From: Alphaproteobacteria bacterium
Lineage (GTDB): Bacteria > Pseudomonadota > Alphaproteobacteria > Micavibrionales > Micavibrionaceae
DNA length: 64,000 nucleotides
Assembly: GCA_016794145.1 (NCBI GenBank)
Contig: JAEUKP010000017.1
Location: forward strand, 1 to 64,000
Direction of reading: 5' to 3'
The position numbers and the translations under genes were made by a program. A model generated the notes under the pieces. That model did not search any database and was not told the DNA's origin. It was given only the letters and a program-made list of their open reading frames with translations. Positions 35,697-45,194 of this stretch are shown here, piece by piece; position 1 is the stretch's first letter; every line of letters begins with the position of its first letter.

Positions 35697-37388
35697 TTAT
35701 GTGATGGATAGAATTTCGGTGCCCGGAAAGGCTTCGAGAATACGGGCGATGACGGGATCGGCGCGGACGGCATCCTGCTCGGCAGCAAGGGCTTCGCGGT
35801 GGCGGGCGGCCATTGTTTTTTCGCCCTGTTTCATGGAGACAGTGACAACCCAGCGTGTGCCCGTATAGTCCGACAATTTTCGTCCCAAATCAGCCGCCAG
35901 TTTCGGGTCGGCCCCTTCGGCCGGATGGAATTCCAGACGTTGCGGTTCCAGTTTGACCAACTCCACGTAATGCACCACTTGCGAGGCCAGAATCATCGCC
36001 CCGTTTTGTTCCAGAAACCCGACAATGTCGGCAAGTGTGGCCAAATTGGCATTGGCAACGGGTGCGGATTGCGGGGGCGCGACGGCGGGCATTGTGACCG
36101 CAGATGATGTAGGGCTACCCGAAAAACTGGCAACATTTCCGCCAGAGGGGGGCGGGCCGGATGCGCGAACCCCACCGCCAGTAGACGCGGCTGCGATCGA
36201 GCCGTCTTTCAGCTGTTTCAGTACTGTGCCCGGATCAGGCAATTCGGAGGCATAACACAGGCGGATGAGAATCATCTCGGCCGCGGCCTGTGGGTTCGGC
36301 GCATATTGCAATTCGCCGATGCCTTTTAACAAAATTTGCCATACGCGATTGAGGGCCGGAATTCCGGCTTTGGTCGCAAGTTCGGCCGCACGGGCGCGTT
36401 CGGCTGTCGCCATGTTGGGTTCAACTGTGGCCGGAGGGGCTTTGACCGCTTGGAATTTGCTCATGATATGGGTGATGTCCAACAAATCATTGAGGATGGT
36501 TTCCGGATCGGCCCCGACACGATACAAATTGGCGGCGGTATCCAGACAGGCCGCGATATTTCCCGACAAAATATGGTGCATCAGATCCAGCAATTGCCCA
36601 CGATCTGCCAGTCCCAACATGCCACGCACTTGATCGGCGGTGATACTGCCTTGGGCCAAAGCCATGGCCTGATCGAGGATGCTTAACCCGTCCCGCACCG
36701 ATCCATCGGCGGCCCGTGCAATCATGGCAATTGCTTCGTCTTCGGCCACCACATTTTCTTTGGCACAGACATTGGCGTAATGTTTCTGCAGCGTTTCCGG
36801 ATCGACACGGCGCAAATCAAAGCGTTGGCAGCGCGAGAGAACGGTTACCGGAACCTTGCGGATTTCGGTTGTCGCAAAAATAAATTTGACGTGGGGTGGG
36901 GGTTCTTCCAACGTTTTCAGCAGGGCGTTAAAAGCATTTTTTGATAGCATATGGACTTCATCGATAATGTAAACTTTATATCGTGCCGATGTTGGGGCAT
37001 ACCGTACTCCATCCAGAATTTCACGGATATCATCAACACCTGTGCGCGAGGCCGCATCCATCTCCATAATGTCGGGGTGACGGTCTTCGGCAATAGCGCG
37101 GCAGGTTTCGCAATCATCCGTAGGGCCTGTGGTCGGGCCGGATGTGCCATCGGGGCCCGTATAGTTCAATGCCTTGGCAATAATGCGGGCCGTGGTGGTT
37201 TTCCCGACCCCGCGGACGCCGGTCAACATAAACGCATGCGCCACACGTCCGGATTCAATCGCATTGGTCAAGGTGCGTACCAACGCATCCTGACCAATCA
37301 ATTGGTCAAAATTCTGTGGGCGGTATTTACGCGCCAACACGCGATAGGGAACGGAATTTACAAGTGTTTCTTCGGTTTTTTCGGACAT
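35697..37388 (-). CDS. dnaX: DNA polymerase III subunit gamma/tau
   Basis: The clamp-loader ATPase of the replisome, 563 aa. P-loop GVRGVGKT is at 57-64, Walker B is DEVH in VYIIDEVHMLS, and sensor motifs include RCQRFDLRRV. The zinc-binding module is degenerate: between 76 and 96 only Cys93 and Cys96 remain (DDCETC), and position 76 is Tyr. C-terminal low-complexity Pro/Ala-rich and tau-like domains follow. It precedes ybaB and lies downstream of a metallophosphoesterase gene and the SRP RNA. Confidence 0.94.
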   Translation of the reverse strand: MSEKTEETLVNSVPYRVLARKYRPQNFDQLIGQDALVRTLTNAIESGRVAHAFMLTGVRGVGKTTTARIIAKALNYTGPDGTSGPTTGPTDDCETCRAIAEDRHPDIMEMDAASRTGVDDIREILDGVRYAPTSARYKVYIIDEVHMLSKNAFNALLKTLEEPPPHVKFIFATTEIRKVPVTVLSRCQRFDLRRVDPETLQKHYANVCAKENVVAEDEAIAMIARAADGSVRDGLSILDQAMALAQGSITADQVRGMLGLADRGQLLDLMHHILSGNIAACLDTAANLYRVGADPETILNDLLDITHIMSKFQAVKAPPATVEPNMATAERARAAELATKAGIPALNRVWQILLKGIGELQYAPNPQAAAEMILIRLCYASELPDPGTVLKQLKDGSIAAASTGGGVRASGPPPSGGNVASFSGSPTSSAVTMPAVAPPQSAPVANANLATLADIVGFLEQNGAMILASQVVHYVELVKLEPQRLEFHPAEGADPKLAADLGRKLSDYTGTRWVVTVSMKQGEKTMAARHREALAAEQDAVRADPVIARILEAFPGTEILSIT

Positions 37389-37447
37389 GAGGGGACATTA
37401 AAACGGAATGGCCCGGCCTTCAACTGAAAAAGGGTAAATATCCCGCG

Positions 37448-38656
37448 TTAATTGGGAGATTTTTTGGGATAATCAGGACGTGGCACAGGGACATGGCGGT
37501 AAGATTCGCGCAATTTTCGAAGTTCCTCCAAATGAACGGCCAAAGCTTGTTCCTCCAAATTTTCCAACTGATCATTTCGGGGATTAAAATCGCGTGTCAT
37601 TTGATTGCGGCGTTTTATCTCTGCCGCCATCGTACGCCTGTCCTGTGACGGATAGGCCCGATAAATCAAGCGTTCGATATGCTGTGCGGTGCGTGTATGA
37701 TCATCATGATGCACCTGCGGCGCCTCTTTCATACGATCCGACAGCCCCAAATCAGTCCATGTTCTGATATATTCCCGCCCGTGCTCATCCTGAATTTTCA
37801 GGTAATCTGCGTGCATGGTCATCACCGCATTGGTTCCGTTTCTATCCTGTGCCCAGAATTGCACATGCTCGGTACAACATCCGTCGTTCATAATCAAACG
37901 CCCTGATTTTGTGTGTTTGATTCCCGCGACATGGGAATGCCCAAAGACTTTTTTGTCAATATTATCCATTTCCATTCTGGTTTCAATATTTTGGAAAACC
38001 TTCATCAAAGGAAGGTAGACAGTTTTAAATGCCCGTTTGGCAAGGGCTGCGATAGAATGTTCGCGCAAAGACGGGAATTTACTCTGCATCCATCGGTCGA
38101 GATCCTGCATTGTATAGAGCAAAAAATCGCCAACATGATACCAGATATCGGGGGTGCTTTCTGCTTCGTGGCCATGAGAGAAGTGAATCTTATCGCCCTG
38201 AGAATTCGTATAAATGACTTGCTCTGCGATGGCGACGCCTTTCACGGCTTTGCCCACAAGTTTGCGGTGATGCATGAAGGAATCAGGGGTTTCAGGATGA
38301 GGAATTTCTTTTCCGGTTCCCACATGATCGTGGTTCCCCAAAATATACGTCACATGTGTTCCCGTCGCAGCCGCACGAAATATGTGCCCCAGAACCTGAC
38401 GATGCCAAGGCCCGCCAAAATGGAATGTATTTTTGTGCCGGATGGCCACACCATCAATAATATCACCCACCAGAAACATATTATCAACGGCCAGATGATC
38501 CATCAATTTGCACAGCCGTTTGGCGCGGGATGCGTGGGTTCCTAAATGAATATCGGAAAAGGAGATCGCCGGAAAATAAAGCTTTTTGTGTCCGGATTCG
38601 CTTGTACGATAGTCGAACGCGAACTCCGGCGGCGTGGATGAGGGCTGGGTTATCAA
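37448..38656 (-). CDS. Metallophosphoesterase, LpxH-like
   Basis: A calcineurin-like phosphoesterase of 402 aa with intact metal-binding motifs: SDIHLG, GDIIDG, GNHD, HGHE and GHSHVA. The overall pattern is that of UDP-2,3-diacylglucosamine pyrophosphatase-like proteins (COG2908), but substrate is not proved; it is longer at the C-terminus than LpxH, with a charged helical extension. The start is TTG with GGGAG seven nt upstream, strong enough to trust. It lies between SRP RNA and dnaX on the minus strand. Confidence 0.85.
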   Translation of the reverse strand: MITQPSSTPPEFAFDYRTSESGHKKLYFPAISFSDIHLGTHASRAKRLCKLMDHLAVDNMFLVGDIIDGVAIRHKNTFHFGGPWHRQVLGHIFRAAATGTHVTYILGNHDHVGTGKEIPHPETPDSFMHHRKLVGKAVKGVAIAEQVIYTNSQGDKIHFSHGHEAESTPDIWYHVGDFLLYTMQDLDRWMQSKFPSLREHSIAALAKRAFKTVYLPLMKVFQNIETRMEMDNIDKKVFGHSHVAGIKHTKSGRLIMNDGCCTEHVQFWAQDRNGTNAVMTMHADYLKIQDEHGREYIRTWTDLGLSDRMKEAPQVHHDDHTRTAQHIERLIYRAYPSQDRRTMAAEIKRRNQMTRDFNPRNDQLENLEEQALAVHLEELRKLRESYRHVPVPRPDYPKKSPN

Positions 38657-38776
38657 GATGGTCTCCCGTATTTTTTATAAGACGAGAGCGATATAGCAAA
38701 TAAATACCATAACGTCCAAATAAAAAACAGGAGTGTGGTAACGAGAGGCAATATAGTGTGATATGTGGGGGAAAAG

Positions 38777-38873
38777 GTGGAAGACTGGACACGACCCGGA
38801 AAAAATTCGTTGCGGCTGCTGCCTTTCGGCCCTGACCGGGTTGGCGACAATCCCGCCCGCGCCAATCTTCCGG
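38777..38873 (-). ncRNA. ffs: Signal recognition particle RNA (4.5S type)
   Basis: The minus strand carries GGTCAGGGCCGAAAGGCAGCAGCC, matching the conserved apical domain bound by Ffh (GGTCAGG, GRRA tetraloop, GCAGCAGCC); I give it here in two parts by position 38818-38837 and its neighbours. Outer strands GGAAGATTGG (about 38862-38871) and CCAGTCTTCC (38779-38788) pair over 10 bp. The RNA is about 97 nt, the small bacterial type. Its position upstream of dnaX is common. Open frames across it are shadows. Confidence 0.92.
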
Positions 38874-38993
38874 TTGTCTTTTAGCAAGTCTTTCTTTGTG
38901 ATGCAAGTAAAAGAAAAATAAAAGAGAATTTAATAGCGACTTGCAATATACCCTAAAAAATATTACGAAGATCAGAATTCAATTTATTTAAAA

Positions 38994-39068
38994 GCCGTTG
39001 TAGCTCAGGGGTAGAGCAACGCATTCGTAATGCGTGGGTCGGGGGTTCAAATCCCTTCAGCGGCACCA
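38994..39068 (+). tRNA. tRNA-Thr (anticodon CGU)
   Basis: Acceptor GCCGTTG/CAGCGGC with discriminator A and encoded CCA. Anticodon stem ACGCA/TGCGT with loop TTCGTAA gives anticodon CGT, reading ACG. The D-arm GCTCAGGGGTAGAGC and T-arm GGGGGTTCAAATCCC are canonical. Confidence 0.98.
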
Positions 39069-39126
39069 TATTTCCATTCGTTATAGCGGTTTCAGTTGTT
39101 CTGGCAGAAATAACAGGATGGAAATA
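39069..39126 (+). promoter_or_regulatory. Inverted repeat in the metF leader
   Basis: TATTTCCAT (39069-39077) pairs perfectly with ATGGAAATA (39118-39126), and a second internal pair TTAT/ATAA continues the stem after a 3-nt mismatch. It begins right after the tRNA CCA and precedes the metF start by about 90 nt. It lacks a T run and does not match a riboswitch I know; it may be a processing or attenuation structure. Confidence 0.4.
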
Positions 39127-39215
39127 TTCATTTAATTTCAGCTTATTTTGACCTATTTCAGTGATACGGCAATAAAAAATAAATCAAATTATATTTTTTG
39201 TGCTACAGTCGCCAT

Positions 39216-40049
39216 ATGGTTGCCGGCCCTTCCATTTCATTCGAATTTTTTCCTCCGAAAACACCTGTTGCCACCGATCTCTTACTATCGGCGGCTGCAG
39301 AATTGAGCGCTTTCAATCCCGATTTTGTAACCGTGACTTTTGGTGCGGGTGGGTCCACACGATCGGGAACATATGAGACTGCAAAACTATTAAAAAAGCG
39401 TTTAGGGCTAATTGTTGGGACCCATATCAGTTATTTTGCGACTCTAAAGCCTGACTTGTTTGCCTATGCTGATCAATTATGGGATGCAGGAATTCGGCAT
39501 TTGGTTGTTCTGCGCGGCGATATTCCTGTTGGTGCCAATCCTGCTGTCTATGATAGTACAGATTATTTCCAGATGACCAGCGACTTTGTAGAAGGATTGC
39601 TGAGCCGGCATAGTTTTGATATTTCGATTGCCGCCTATCCGGAAAAACATCCTGATGCCGTGTCCATGGCCGAGGATATTCGTGCCCTGAAATTAAAATG
39701 TGGGGCCGGGGCCAGGCGTGCCATAACCCAATTTTTCTTTGATATCACAACGTTTTCTGACTTTTTAACCAAGACCCGCGCCGCCGGTATCACAACCCCT
39801 ATTGTGCCTGGATTATTGCCCATCAGCGATTTTGCAAAAATCAAAGGTTTTGCTGCAAAATGTGGCGCGCATATTCCTTCTGATATAGAGAATTTATTCC
39901 TGTCATCAAGTGATCCGACTGCAACGGCGATTGATTTTTTGGCTACCCAGATTGATGATTTAACAAATCTTAACGTCCCGCAGTTACATTTCTATACCCT
40001 CAATCGGGCGGATCTGATTCTGGCTGCCTTTCGCAAACTTGGAAAATAA
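39216..40049 (+). CDS. metF: Methylenetetrahydrofolate reductase
   Basis: Reduces 5,10-methylene-THF to 5-methyl-THF, the methyl donor for methionine synthesis. It is 277 aa. Family motifs are present: SFEFFPPKTP near the N-terminus (catalytic Glu), VTFGAGGSTR, HLVVLRGD, AYPEKHPDA and FFFDITTF; the C-terminal PQLHFYTLNRA ends normally. ATG 39216 is chosen; an upstream TTG at 39198 would add six residues. metE follows after 17 nt, so the two form an operon for the last steps of methionine synthesis. Confidence 0.96.
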   Translation: MVAGPSISFEFFPPKTPVATDLLLSAAAELSAFNPDFVTVTFGAGGSTRSGTYETAKLLKKRLGLIVGTHISYFATLKPDLFAYADQLWDAGIRHLVVLRGDIPVGANPAVYDSTDYFQMTSDFVEGLLSRHSFDISIAAYPEKHPDAVSMAEDIRALKLKCGAGARRAITQFFFDITTFSDFLTKTRAAGITTPIVPGLLPISDFAKIKGFAAKCGAHIPSDIENLFLSSSDPTATAIDFLATQIDDLTNLNVPQLHFYTLNRADLILAAFRKLGK

Positions 40050-40066
40050 TAAGGATAATATAGATC

Positions 40067-42337
40067 ATGGTACTGGCAACAAATTTGGGATTTCCGCGTA
40101 TTGGCGCAAAACGCGAATTAAAATTCGCCACCGAAAATTTCTGGAAAGGCACGATCAGCGAAGCCGAATTGGTACAGATCGGAGCCGATATTCGCTGCAC
40201 CCACTGGATGATGCAAAAAGAAGCCGGTATCGCCCATATTCCGGTCAATGATTTTGCTTTTTATGATCAAATGCTGGATATGACAGCCTTGCTAGGGGCT
40301 GTTCCCCCACGTTATAAGTGGTCCGGTGATGCGGTTGATATGGCGACGTATTTCGCTATGGCACGTGGGAACGCAACAACCCCGGCCATGGAAATGACCA
40401 AATGGTTTGATACCAATTACCATTATATCGTACCAGAATTAACTGCTGCGACGCAGTTCCGAATCTCCACTCGCAAAATATTTGATGAGGTTGCAGAGGC
40501 GAAGGCGTTAGGAGTGATGCCACGCCCTGTCCTGATCGGTCCGGTCACTTATCTTTCTCTTGGAAAATCGAAAGATGGAACATCTCCGTTGGATCTTTTA
40601 TCAAAAATTCTTCCCGTATATCGACAAATTTTGATCAAACTGGCCGAACAGGGTGTTGAATGGGTGCAAATGGATGAGCCTATTCTGGCTCTTGATATTT
40701 CTGCGGCCCAAGAGGCTGCATTTCGTACCGCTTATGCAACATTGGTTGGATTTGGTATTAAAATCTGTTTGACGACGTATTTTGAAAAGCTTTCTGCCAA
40801 TGAAGATTTGGCTCTCGGGCTTCCTACCGAAGCACTCCACATTGATTTGCGACGTGGAGCAGGTCAATTGGATTCTGTTTTGGCAAAAATGCCCGCGGAC
40901 AAAATTCTGTCTCTGGGATTGGTAGATGGTCGTAATATCTGGCGTAATAATTTACGGGCCTCGCTGGGACTCGCGCATCATGCTGTCGACAAACTGGGTG
41001 CGGATCGCGTTTGGATCGCACCAAGTTGTTCTTTACTTCATTGTCCGATTGATCTTGCTCATGAGGTCCGTATGGACCCACAACTCAGAAGCTGGATGGC
41101 GTATGCCGCTCAGAAGTTAAAGGAAATTGTCGCCATTACAAAAGCGACACAGAATGGTGAGAGTGCAATCGCGGAGGCATTAACTGAAAGTGATGCTGTG
41201 GTAAAGGATCGCGCTACATCCCCTCGCATTCATGATCCTGCTGTCAAATCCCGTATGGCAAAATTATCCCCTCATCTTTTTCACCGGTCTTTGCCCTTTT
41301 CAGAGCGTCGTCCTTTGCAACGTACAGCATTGGGCTTGCCATTATTTCCAACCACAACCATCGGATCATTCCCGCAAACTAAAAATATCCGCGAAGCTCG
41401 TGCTGCTCTTAAAAAGGGAACGCTGGATTTGACTGGATATGATGCCGCAATGAAAGAAGAAATCAAAACCGTTGTCGCTTTCCAGGATGAAATTGGCCTA
41501 GATGTTCCAGTTCATGGCGAGCCCGAACGGAATGATATGGTCGAATATTTTGGCGAACAGCTCAAGGGGTATACCTTCTCTCAGAATGGATGGGTGCAAT
41601 CTTACGGAACACGTTGTGTCAAGCCGCCGATTATTTTTGGGGACGTATCCCGTCCGGCGCCGATGACGGTTGCATGGTCATCTTATGCCCAATCACTGAC
41701 CCCGCGCCCGATGAAAGGGATGTTAACCGGCCCAATCACGATGCTGTTCTGGTCATTTGTCCGTGATGACCAACCAAAGTCAGAAACGTGCAAACAAATC
41801 GCTCTTGCTTTAAGGGATGAGGTTGTCGATCTTGAGGCGGCAGGAATCCGGATTATCCAGATTGATGAACCGGCTATTCGTGAAGGGTTACCGCTACACC
41901 GCGATGATTGGGATTCTTACCTCAAATGGGCAGTTGAGAGTTTTCGGCTCTCAGCGTCTGGTGTACGGAATGAAACCCAAATTCATACCCATATGTGTTA
42001 TTCGGAATTTAACGATATTATGGGAGCAATTGCTGCACTTGATGCAGATTCAATTTCGATTGAAACGTCACGGTCCCAAATGGAATTGTTGGAAGCTTTT
42101 ACCGAGTTCCATTATCCAAACGAAATTGGACCTGGCGTGTATGACATTCACTCACCCCGCATCCCTTCTGTCGATGAAATGGTGGTATTGTTGGAAAAGG
42201 CTGTAACAGTTCTGGATCCTGCCCAAATCTGGGTCAATCCGGATTGCGGATTAAAAACACGTGGTTGGGATGAAGTGAAGCCAGCCTTGGTGAATATGGT
42301 GAAAGCCGCACAGATCATGCGGGATCGTTTCCGTTAA
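40067..42337 (+). CDS. metE: Cobalamin-independent methionine synthase
   Basis: Transfers the methyl group of methyl-THF polyglutamate to homocysteine without B12. It is 756 aa, full length, with the two barrel halves; the zinc site in the C-terminal half is intact: HTHMCYSEF (His and Cys), the Glu in SIETSRSQMELL and the Cys in NPDCGLKTR. The N-terminus NLGFPRIGAKRELKFATE is typical. AGGA is eleven nt upstream. Its presence next to metF makes a B12-free methionine route likely. Confidence 0.98.
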   Translation: MVLATNLGFPRIGAKRELKFATENFWKGTISEAELVQIGADIRCTHWMMQKEAGIAHIPVNDFAFYDQMLDMTALLGAVPPRYKWSGDAVDMATYFAMARGNATTPAMEMTKWFDTNYHYIVPELTAATQFRISTRKIFDEVAEAKALGVMPRPVLIGPVTYLSLGKSKDGTSPLDLLSKILPVYRQILIKLAEQGVEWVQMDEPILALDISAAQEAAFRTAYATLVGFGIKICLTTYFEKLSANEDLALGLPTEALHIDLRRGAGQLDSVLAKMPADKILSLGLVDGRNIWRNNLRASLGLAHHAVDKLGADRVWIAPSCSLLHCPIDLAHEVRMDPQLRSWMAYAAQKLKEIVAITKATQNGESAIAEALTESDAVVKDRATSPRIHDPAVKSRMAKLSPHLFHRSLPFSERRPLQRTALGLPLFPTTTIGSFPQTKNIREARAALKKGTLDLTGYDAAMKEEIKTVVAFQDEIGLDVPVHGEPERNDMVEYFGEQLKGYTFSQNGWVQSYGTRCVKPPIIFGDVSRPAPMTVAWSSYAQSLTPRPMKGMLTGPITMLFWSFVRDDQPKSETCKQIALALRDEVVDLEAAGIRIIQIDEPAIREGLPLHRDDWDSYLKWAVESFRLSASGVRNETQIHTHMCYSEFNDIMGAIAALDADSISIETSRSQMELLEAFTEFHYPNEIGPGVYDIHSPRIPSVDEMVVLLEKAVTVLDPAQIWVNPDCGLKTRGWDEVKPALVNMVKAAQIMRDRFR

Positions 42338-42371
42338 GCTTTTCAAATTCAAGGATAAGAAAGATTTGGAG

Positions 42372-43025
42372 TTAGATCAGGTTCATAATAATGCTATGAA
42401 TCTGATCGATTCCTTTCTTTTCCCATGAACTAACCGGTAGGGCATCTGGGAAAGCAGCCGGGTGTTTTTTAACTGCAAGTTCAACAGATTCTTTAACAGA
42501 TTTAAGCGCGCTTGCTTTTGGTTCATCCGACTTCGTTAAAATAATGCGGTATGCAACGGCCGATTTATCAAGCATTTTCATCATTTCTATATCGGAGTCC
42601 TTTAATCCATGACGGCTGTCGATCAGTAAGAAGACAACCCTTAGATTTGGGCGACCAACAAGATAGTCCCGGATTAAAGCATCCCACGAAGCCTTAAGAG
42701 ATTTCGAAACCTTTGCATATCCGTAGCCCGGCATATCAACGAGCCAGAAATGTTGACCGACTTCAAAGAAGTTGAGCTGTTGTGTCCGACCAGGAGTATG
42801 AGAAACATGCGCAATTTTCCGCCCCATGATCGCATTGATTAAGGATGATTTGCCAACATTAGACCGGCCCGCAAACGCAATTTCCGATATGGTACTGGGG
42901 GGAAGTTGACTCAAATCAGTGATTCCCAACCGGAAATCACAGGGGCCGGAAAAGATCTGCTGTGCGGTTGGTCGAACAGGCATGTCGGCCACAATCTCTG
43001 TCGAGGGAGGAATATTATCTGGCAT
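42372..43025 (-). CDS. engB: Ribosome biogenesis GTPase YihA/YsxC
   Basis: An essential GTPase in large-subunit assembly, 217 aa. G1 is GRSNVGKS at 53-60, G3 is DMPGYGYA, and G4 is TKSD. It follows yidC with only two nt between, so translation is coupled, as in the standard rnpA-yidC-engB cluster. Confidence 0.97.
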   Translation of the reverse strand: MPDNIPPSTEIVADMPVRPTAQQIFSGPCDFRLGITDLSQLPPSTISEIAFAGRSNVGKSSLINAIMGRKIAHVSHTPGRTQQLNFFEVGQHFWLVDMPGYGYAKVSKSLKASWDALIRDYLVGRPNLRVVFLLIDSRHGLKDSDIEMMKMLDKSAVAYRIILTKSDEPKASALKSVKESVELAVKKHPAAFPDALPVSSWEKKGIDQIHSIIMNLI

Positions 43026-43027
43026 GG

Positions 43028-44875
43028 CTATACCTGATCATTCTTATCGGACTTTTCTTCTCTGATTTTCTCAACAATCTTTTTTGCCTCTATCTGATGT
43101 TTTTCAGCATGCTCTTTTGCTTCATCCGGTGAGAAAAGATAAATTGGAACCCCCATAGAGCGCATGATATAGGCTTGTTGCAGAACAGACAGCAAGTTGC
43201 TGACTGCCCAGTAAATAACAAGCCCAGAAGCAAATGATGATAGAACATAGGTCATGATCCAAGGCATAAAATTCATCATGTCCTTCTGGATTTGTTCTTG
43301 AGGGGGTGGGTTTAATTGTTTTTGAATCAACATTAAAACCAACATCAGAATAGACCATGGACCGATCATCAGGAAGCTTGGGGGTGTAAAAGGCAGTAAT
43401 CCAAACAGGTTGAAGATTGTCAATGGATCGTGCGCGGAAAGGTCGTGTATCCATCCAAAGAATGGGGCGTGACGCATTTCGACCGCAATCGACATCACTT
43501 TATAGATCGCAAAGAAAATTGGCATTTGCAATAACAGAGGAAAACAGCCTGCCATAGGATTTACTTTTTCTGTCTCATATAATTTTACCAATTCCTGATG
43601 AAGTCTTGGTTTATCATTGCCGTACCGCTCTTTTATTTCTGCCATTTTCGGCGCAACTTTGCGGAGTCCTGCAAAGGAACGATATGATTTGCTGGCCAAT
43701 GGATAAACCGCACCGCGAACAACGAATGTTAACAGAATAATCGCAATCCCGAAATTTCCAACCCAACTGTTAAAAAGGATCAAGAGGAAATAAAGAGGCT
43801 TGGTCAAAAAGTAAAGAAGCCCAAAATCAACCGCAAGATCGAAATGTTTAATGCCTAACTTCTCTTCATATTCATCAAGCAACTTGATTTGTTTTGCGCC
43901 AACAAACAGGTTCAGGTTATCTGTGACCGATTGTCCGGGGGCAACCGTTTTCTTCTCCCCACGGATATCAACTTGATAAATATTTTGCTGGGGGTCCTTC
44001 AAATTTGGTGTCGCTTGGAATGTAAATGTCGTTTGCTCCATTTGAGGCGGGAGTAAAGCGGAAAGCCAATATTTCTCACCAAATCCAATCCATCCCGTGA
44101 GGGAGGTGAATTTCTTTATGCCGTCTTCTTCAAGTGTGCCGTACTTGATTTCTTCAAGTTCGTCGCCGATATACCCCATAGGGCCCTCATATCCAATGCC
44201 TTTGCCATGATTCTCGGGTAAGCCTTTGCGTGTTAATGAAGAGTAGGGGTACAGATTGATTTCCCGGGCTGATGTATTCGTCACTTTTTGTGTAATGGAC
44301 AGCATAAAGTGGTCATCAATCTTGTAAGTTTTCTCAAATGTAAGTCCAGCACCGTTTGACCATGTCATTGTGACGGGACTTGACGGTGTTAATGTTGTAT
44401 TTCCTTGAATAGACCAGACTGACTCTTTATTGGGCATTTTGATATCTGTTGAATCAGAAAGCCATCCGGTTTCGGCATAGTGGGGTTTTTCGGTCTCTGC
44501 AGGGGACATCAAAACCACATTTTCTGTACCTTTTAGTTCTGTGAAGTAATTTTTAAGCGCGATGTCATCAATCCGGCTTCCCGTCACGGGGATGGTACCG
44601 ACTAATTCTTTCGATGAGAGGGTAATGCGCTGTGTTTGTGCAATTTTTTCAGCACGTGGAATAACTTTTGATATTTGGTCTGCCTCGACCCTTGATTGAG
44701 GGGTATTTTTTTCTGTGGCGACTTGTTGTGCTTTGACAGCAGCAACGCGCGGACCAATCACGAAATGTTCAAAAGCAAGCCAAAGAAGAAGAGAAGATAG
44801 AACAAAGATAATAAGATTTCTTTTATCGTTCGGGTGCATACTACCTTGGCCTTTTTGGGAAGGGTCGAAATTCAT
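43028..44875 (-). CDS. yidC: Membrane protein insertase YidC
   Basis: Inserts and folds inner-membrane proteins with or without SecYEG. It is 615 aa: membrane segment 1 near 18-40 (NLIIFVLSSLLLWLAFEHF), a large periplasmic beta domain (about 60-370), then the conserved insertase core with the hydrophilic-groove Arg in LTFVVRGAVYPLASKSYR and NPMAGCFPLLLQMPIFFAIYKV. A charged C-terminal tail binds ribosomes. Both ATG 44875 (AAGG at eight nt) and a downstream ATG at MHPNDKRN are usable. Confidence 0.97.
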   Translation of the reverse strand: MNFDPSQKGQGSMHPNDKRNLIIFVLSSLLLWLAFEHFVIGPRVAAVKAQQVATEKNTPQSRVEADQISKVIPRAEKIAQTQRITLSSKELVGTIPVTGSRIDDIALKNYFTELKGTENVVLMSPAETEKPHYAETGWLSDSTDIKMPNKESVWSIQGNTTLTPSSPVTMTWSNGAGLTFEKTYKIDDHFMLSITQKVTNTSAREINLYPYSSLTRKGLPENHGKGIGYEGPMGYIGDELEEIKYGTLEEDGIKKFTSLTGWIGFGEKYWLSALLPPQMEQTTFTFQATPNLKDPQQNIYQVDIRGEKKTVAPGQSVTDNLNLFVGAKQIKLLDEYEEKLGIKHFDLAVDFGLLYFLTKPLYFLLILFNSWVGNFGIAIILLTFVVRGAVYPLASKSYRSFAGLRKVAPKMAEIKERYGNDKPRLHQELVKLYETEKVNPMAGCFPLLLQMPIFFAIYKVMSIAVEMRHAPFFGWIHDLSAHDPLTIFNLFGLLPFTPPSFLMIGPWSILMLVLMLIQKQLNPPPQEQIQKDMMNFMPWIMTYVLSSFASGLVIYWAVSNLLSVLQQAYIMRSMGVPIYLFSPDEAKEHAEKHQIEAKKIVEKIREEKSDKNDQV

Positions 44876-44921
44876 GTGGTAAGCCTTATCATTTGCTGTG
44901 TTTGAGTATCAAAATCCGTTT

Positions 44922-45194
44922 TTATTTTTTTGAAGTGTTTTGCTTATACCTGATGATATCAAGAATCGCAAACCGTTCTGGCACAGGATCTGTCCATGGT
45001 CGTTTACTGTAGGGATGGCAGCTGCAAATCCGAAGGAAGGTTAGAAGGCTACCCTTTATAAACCCGAATTTGCCATAGGCTTCATGGGCATAGGAAGAGC
45101 AGGTCGGATGATACCGGCATTGGTTCCCTATGAACGGCGAGAGAATCAGTTGGTAAACTTTAATAAGGTATCGGGCAAATTGTGTCAGCATCAT
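44922..45194 (-). CDS. yidD: Membrane protein insertion efficiency factor YidD
   Basis: A small protein (90 aa) that assists membrane insertion. The family motifs SPFIGNQCRYHPTCSSYA and RICSCHPYSK are present, with the conserved Cys residues. Its 5' end overlaps the rnpA 3' end by 35 nt, a common arrangement that couples translation. It precedes yidC by 46 nt. Confidence 0.96.
   Translation of the reverse strand: MMLTQFARYLIKVYQLILSPFIGNQCRYHPTCSSYAHEAYGKFGFIKGSLLTFLRICSCHPYSKRPWTDPVPERFAILDIIRYKQNTSKK

Noticed and set aside
38484..38906. Several minus-strand reading frames upstream of the metallophosphoesterase gene
   Set aside because: They cross the SRP RNA; the frames use its conserved bases and have no family match.
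39069..39197. SAM-type riboswitch before metF
   Set aside because: No SAM-I, SAM-II or SAH core sequence could be recognised; only a simple stem is visible.
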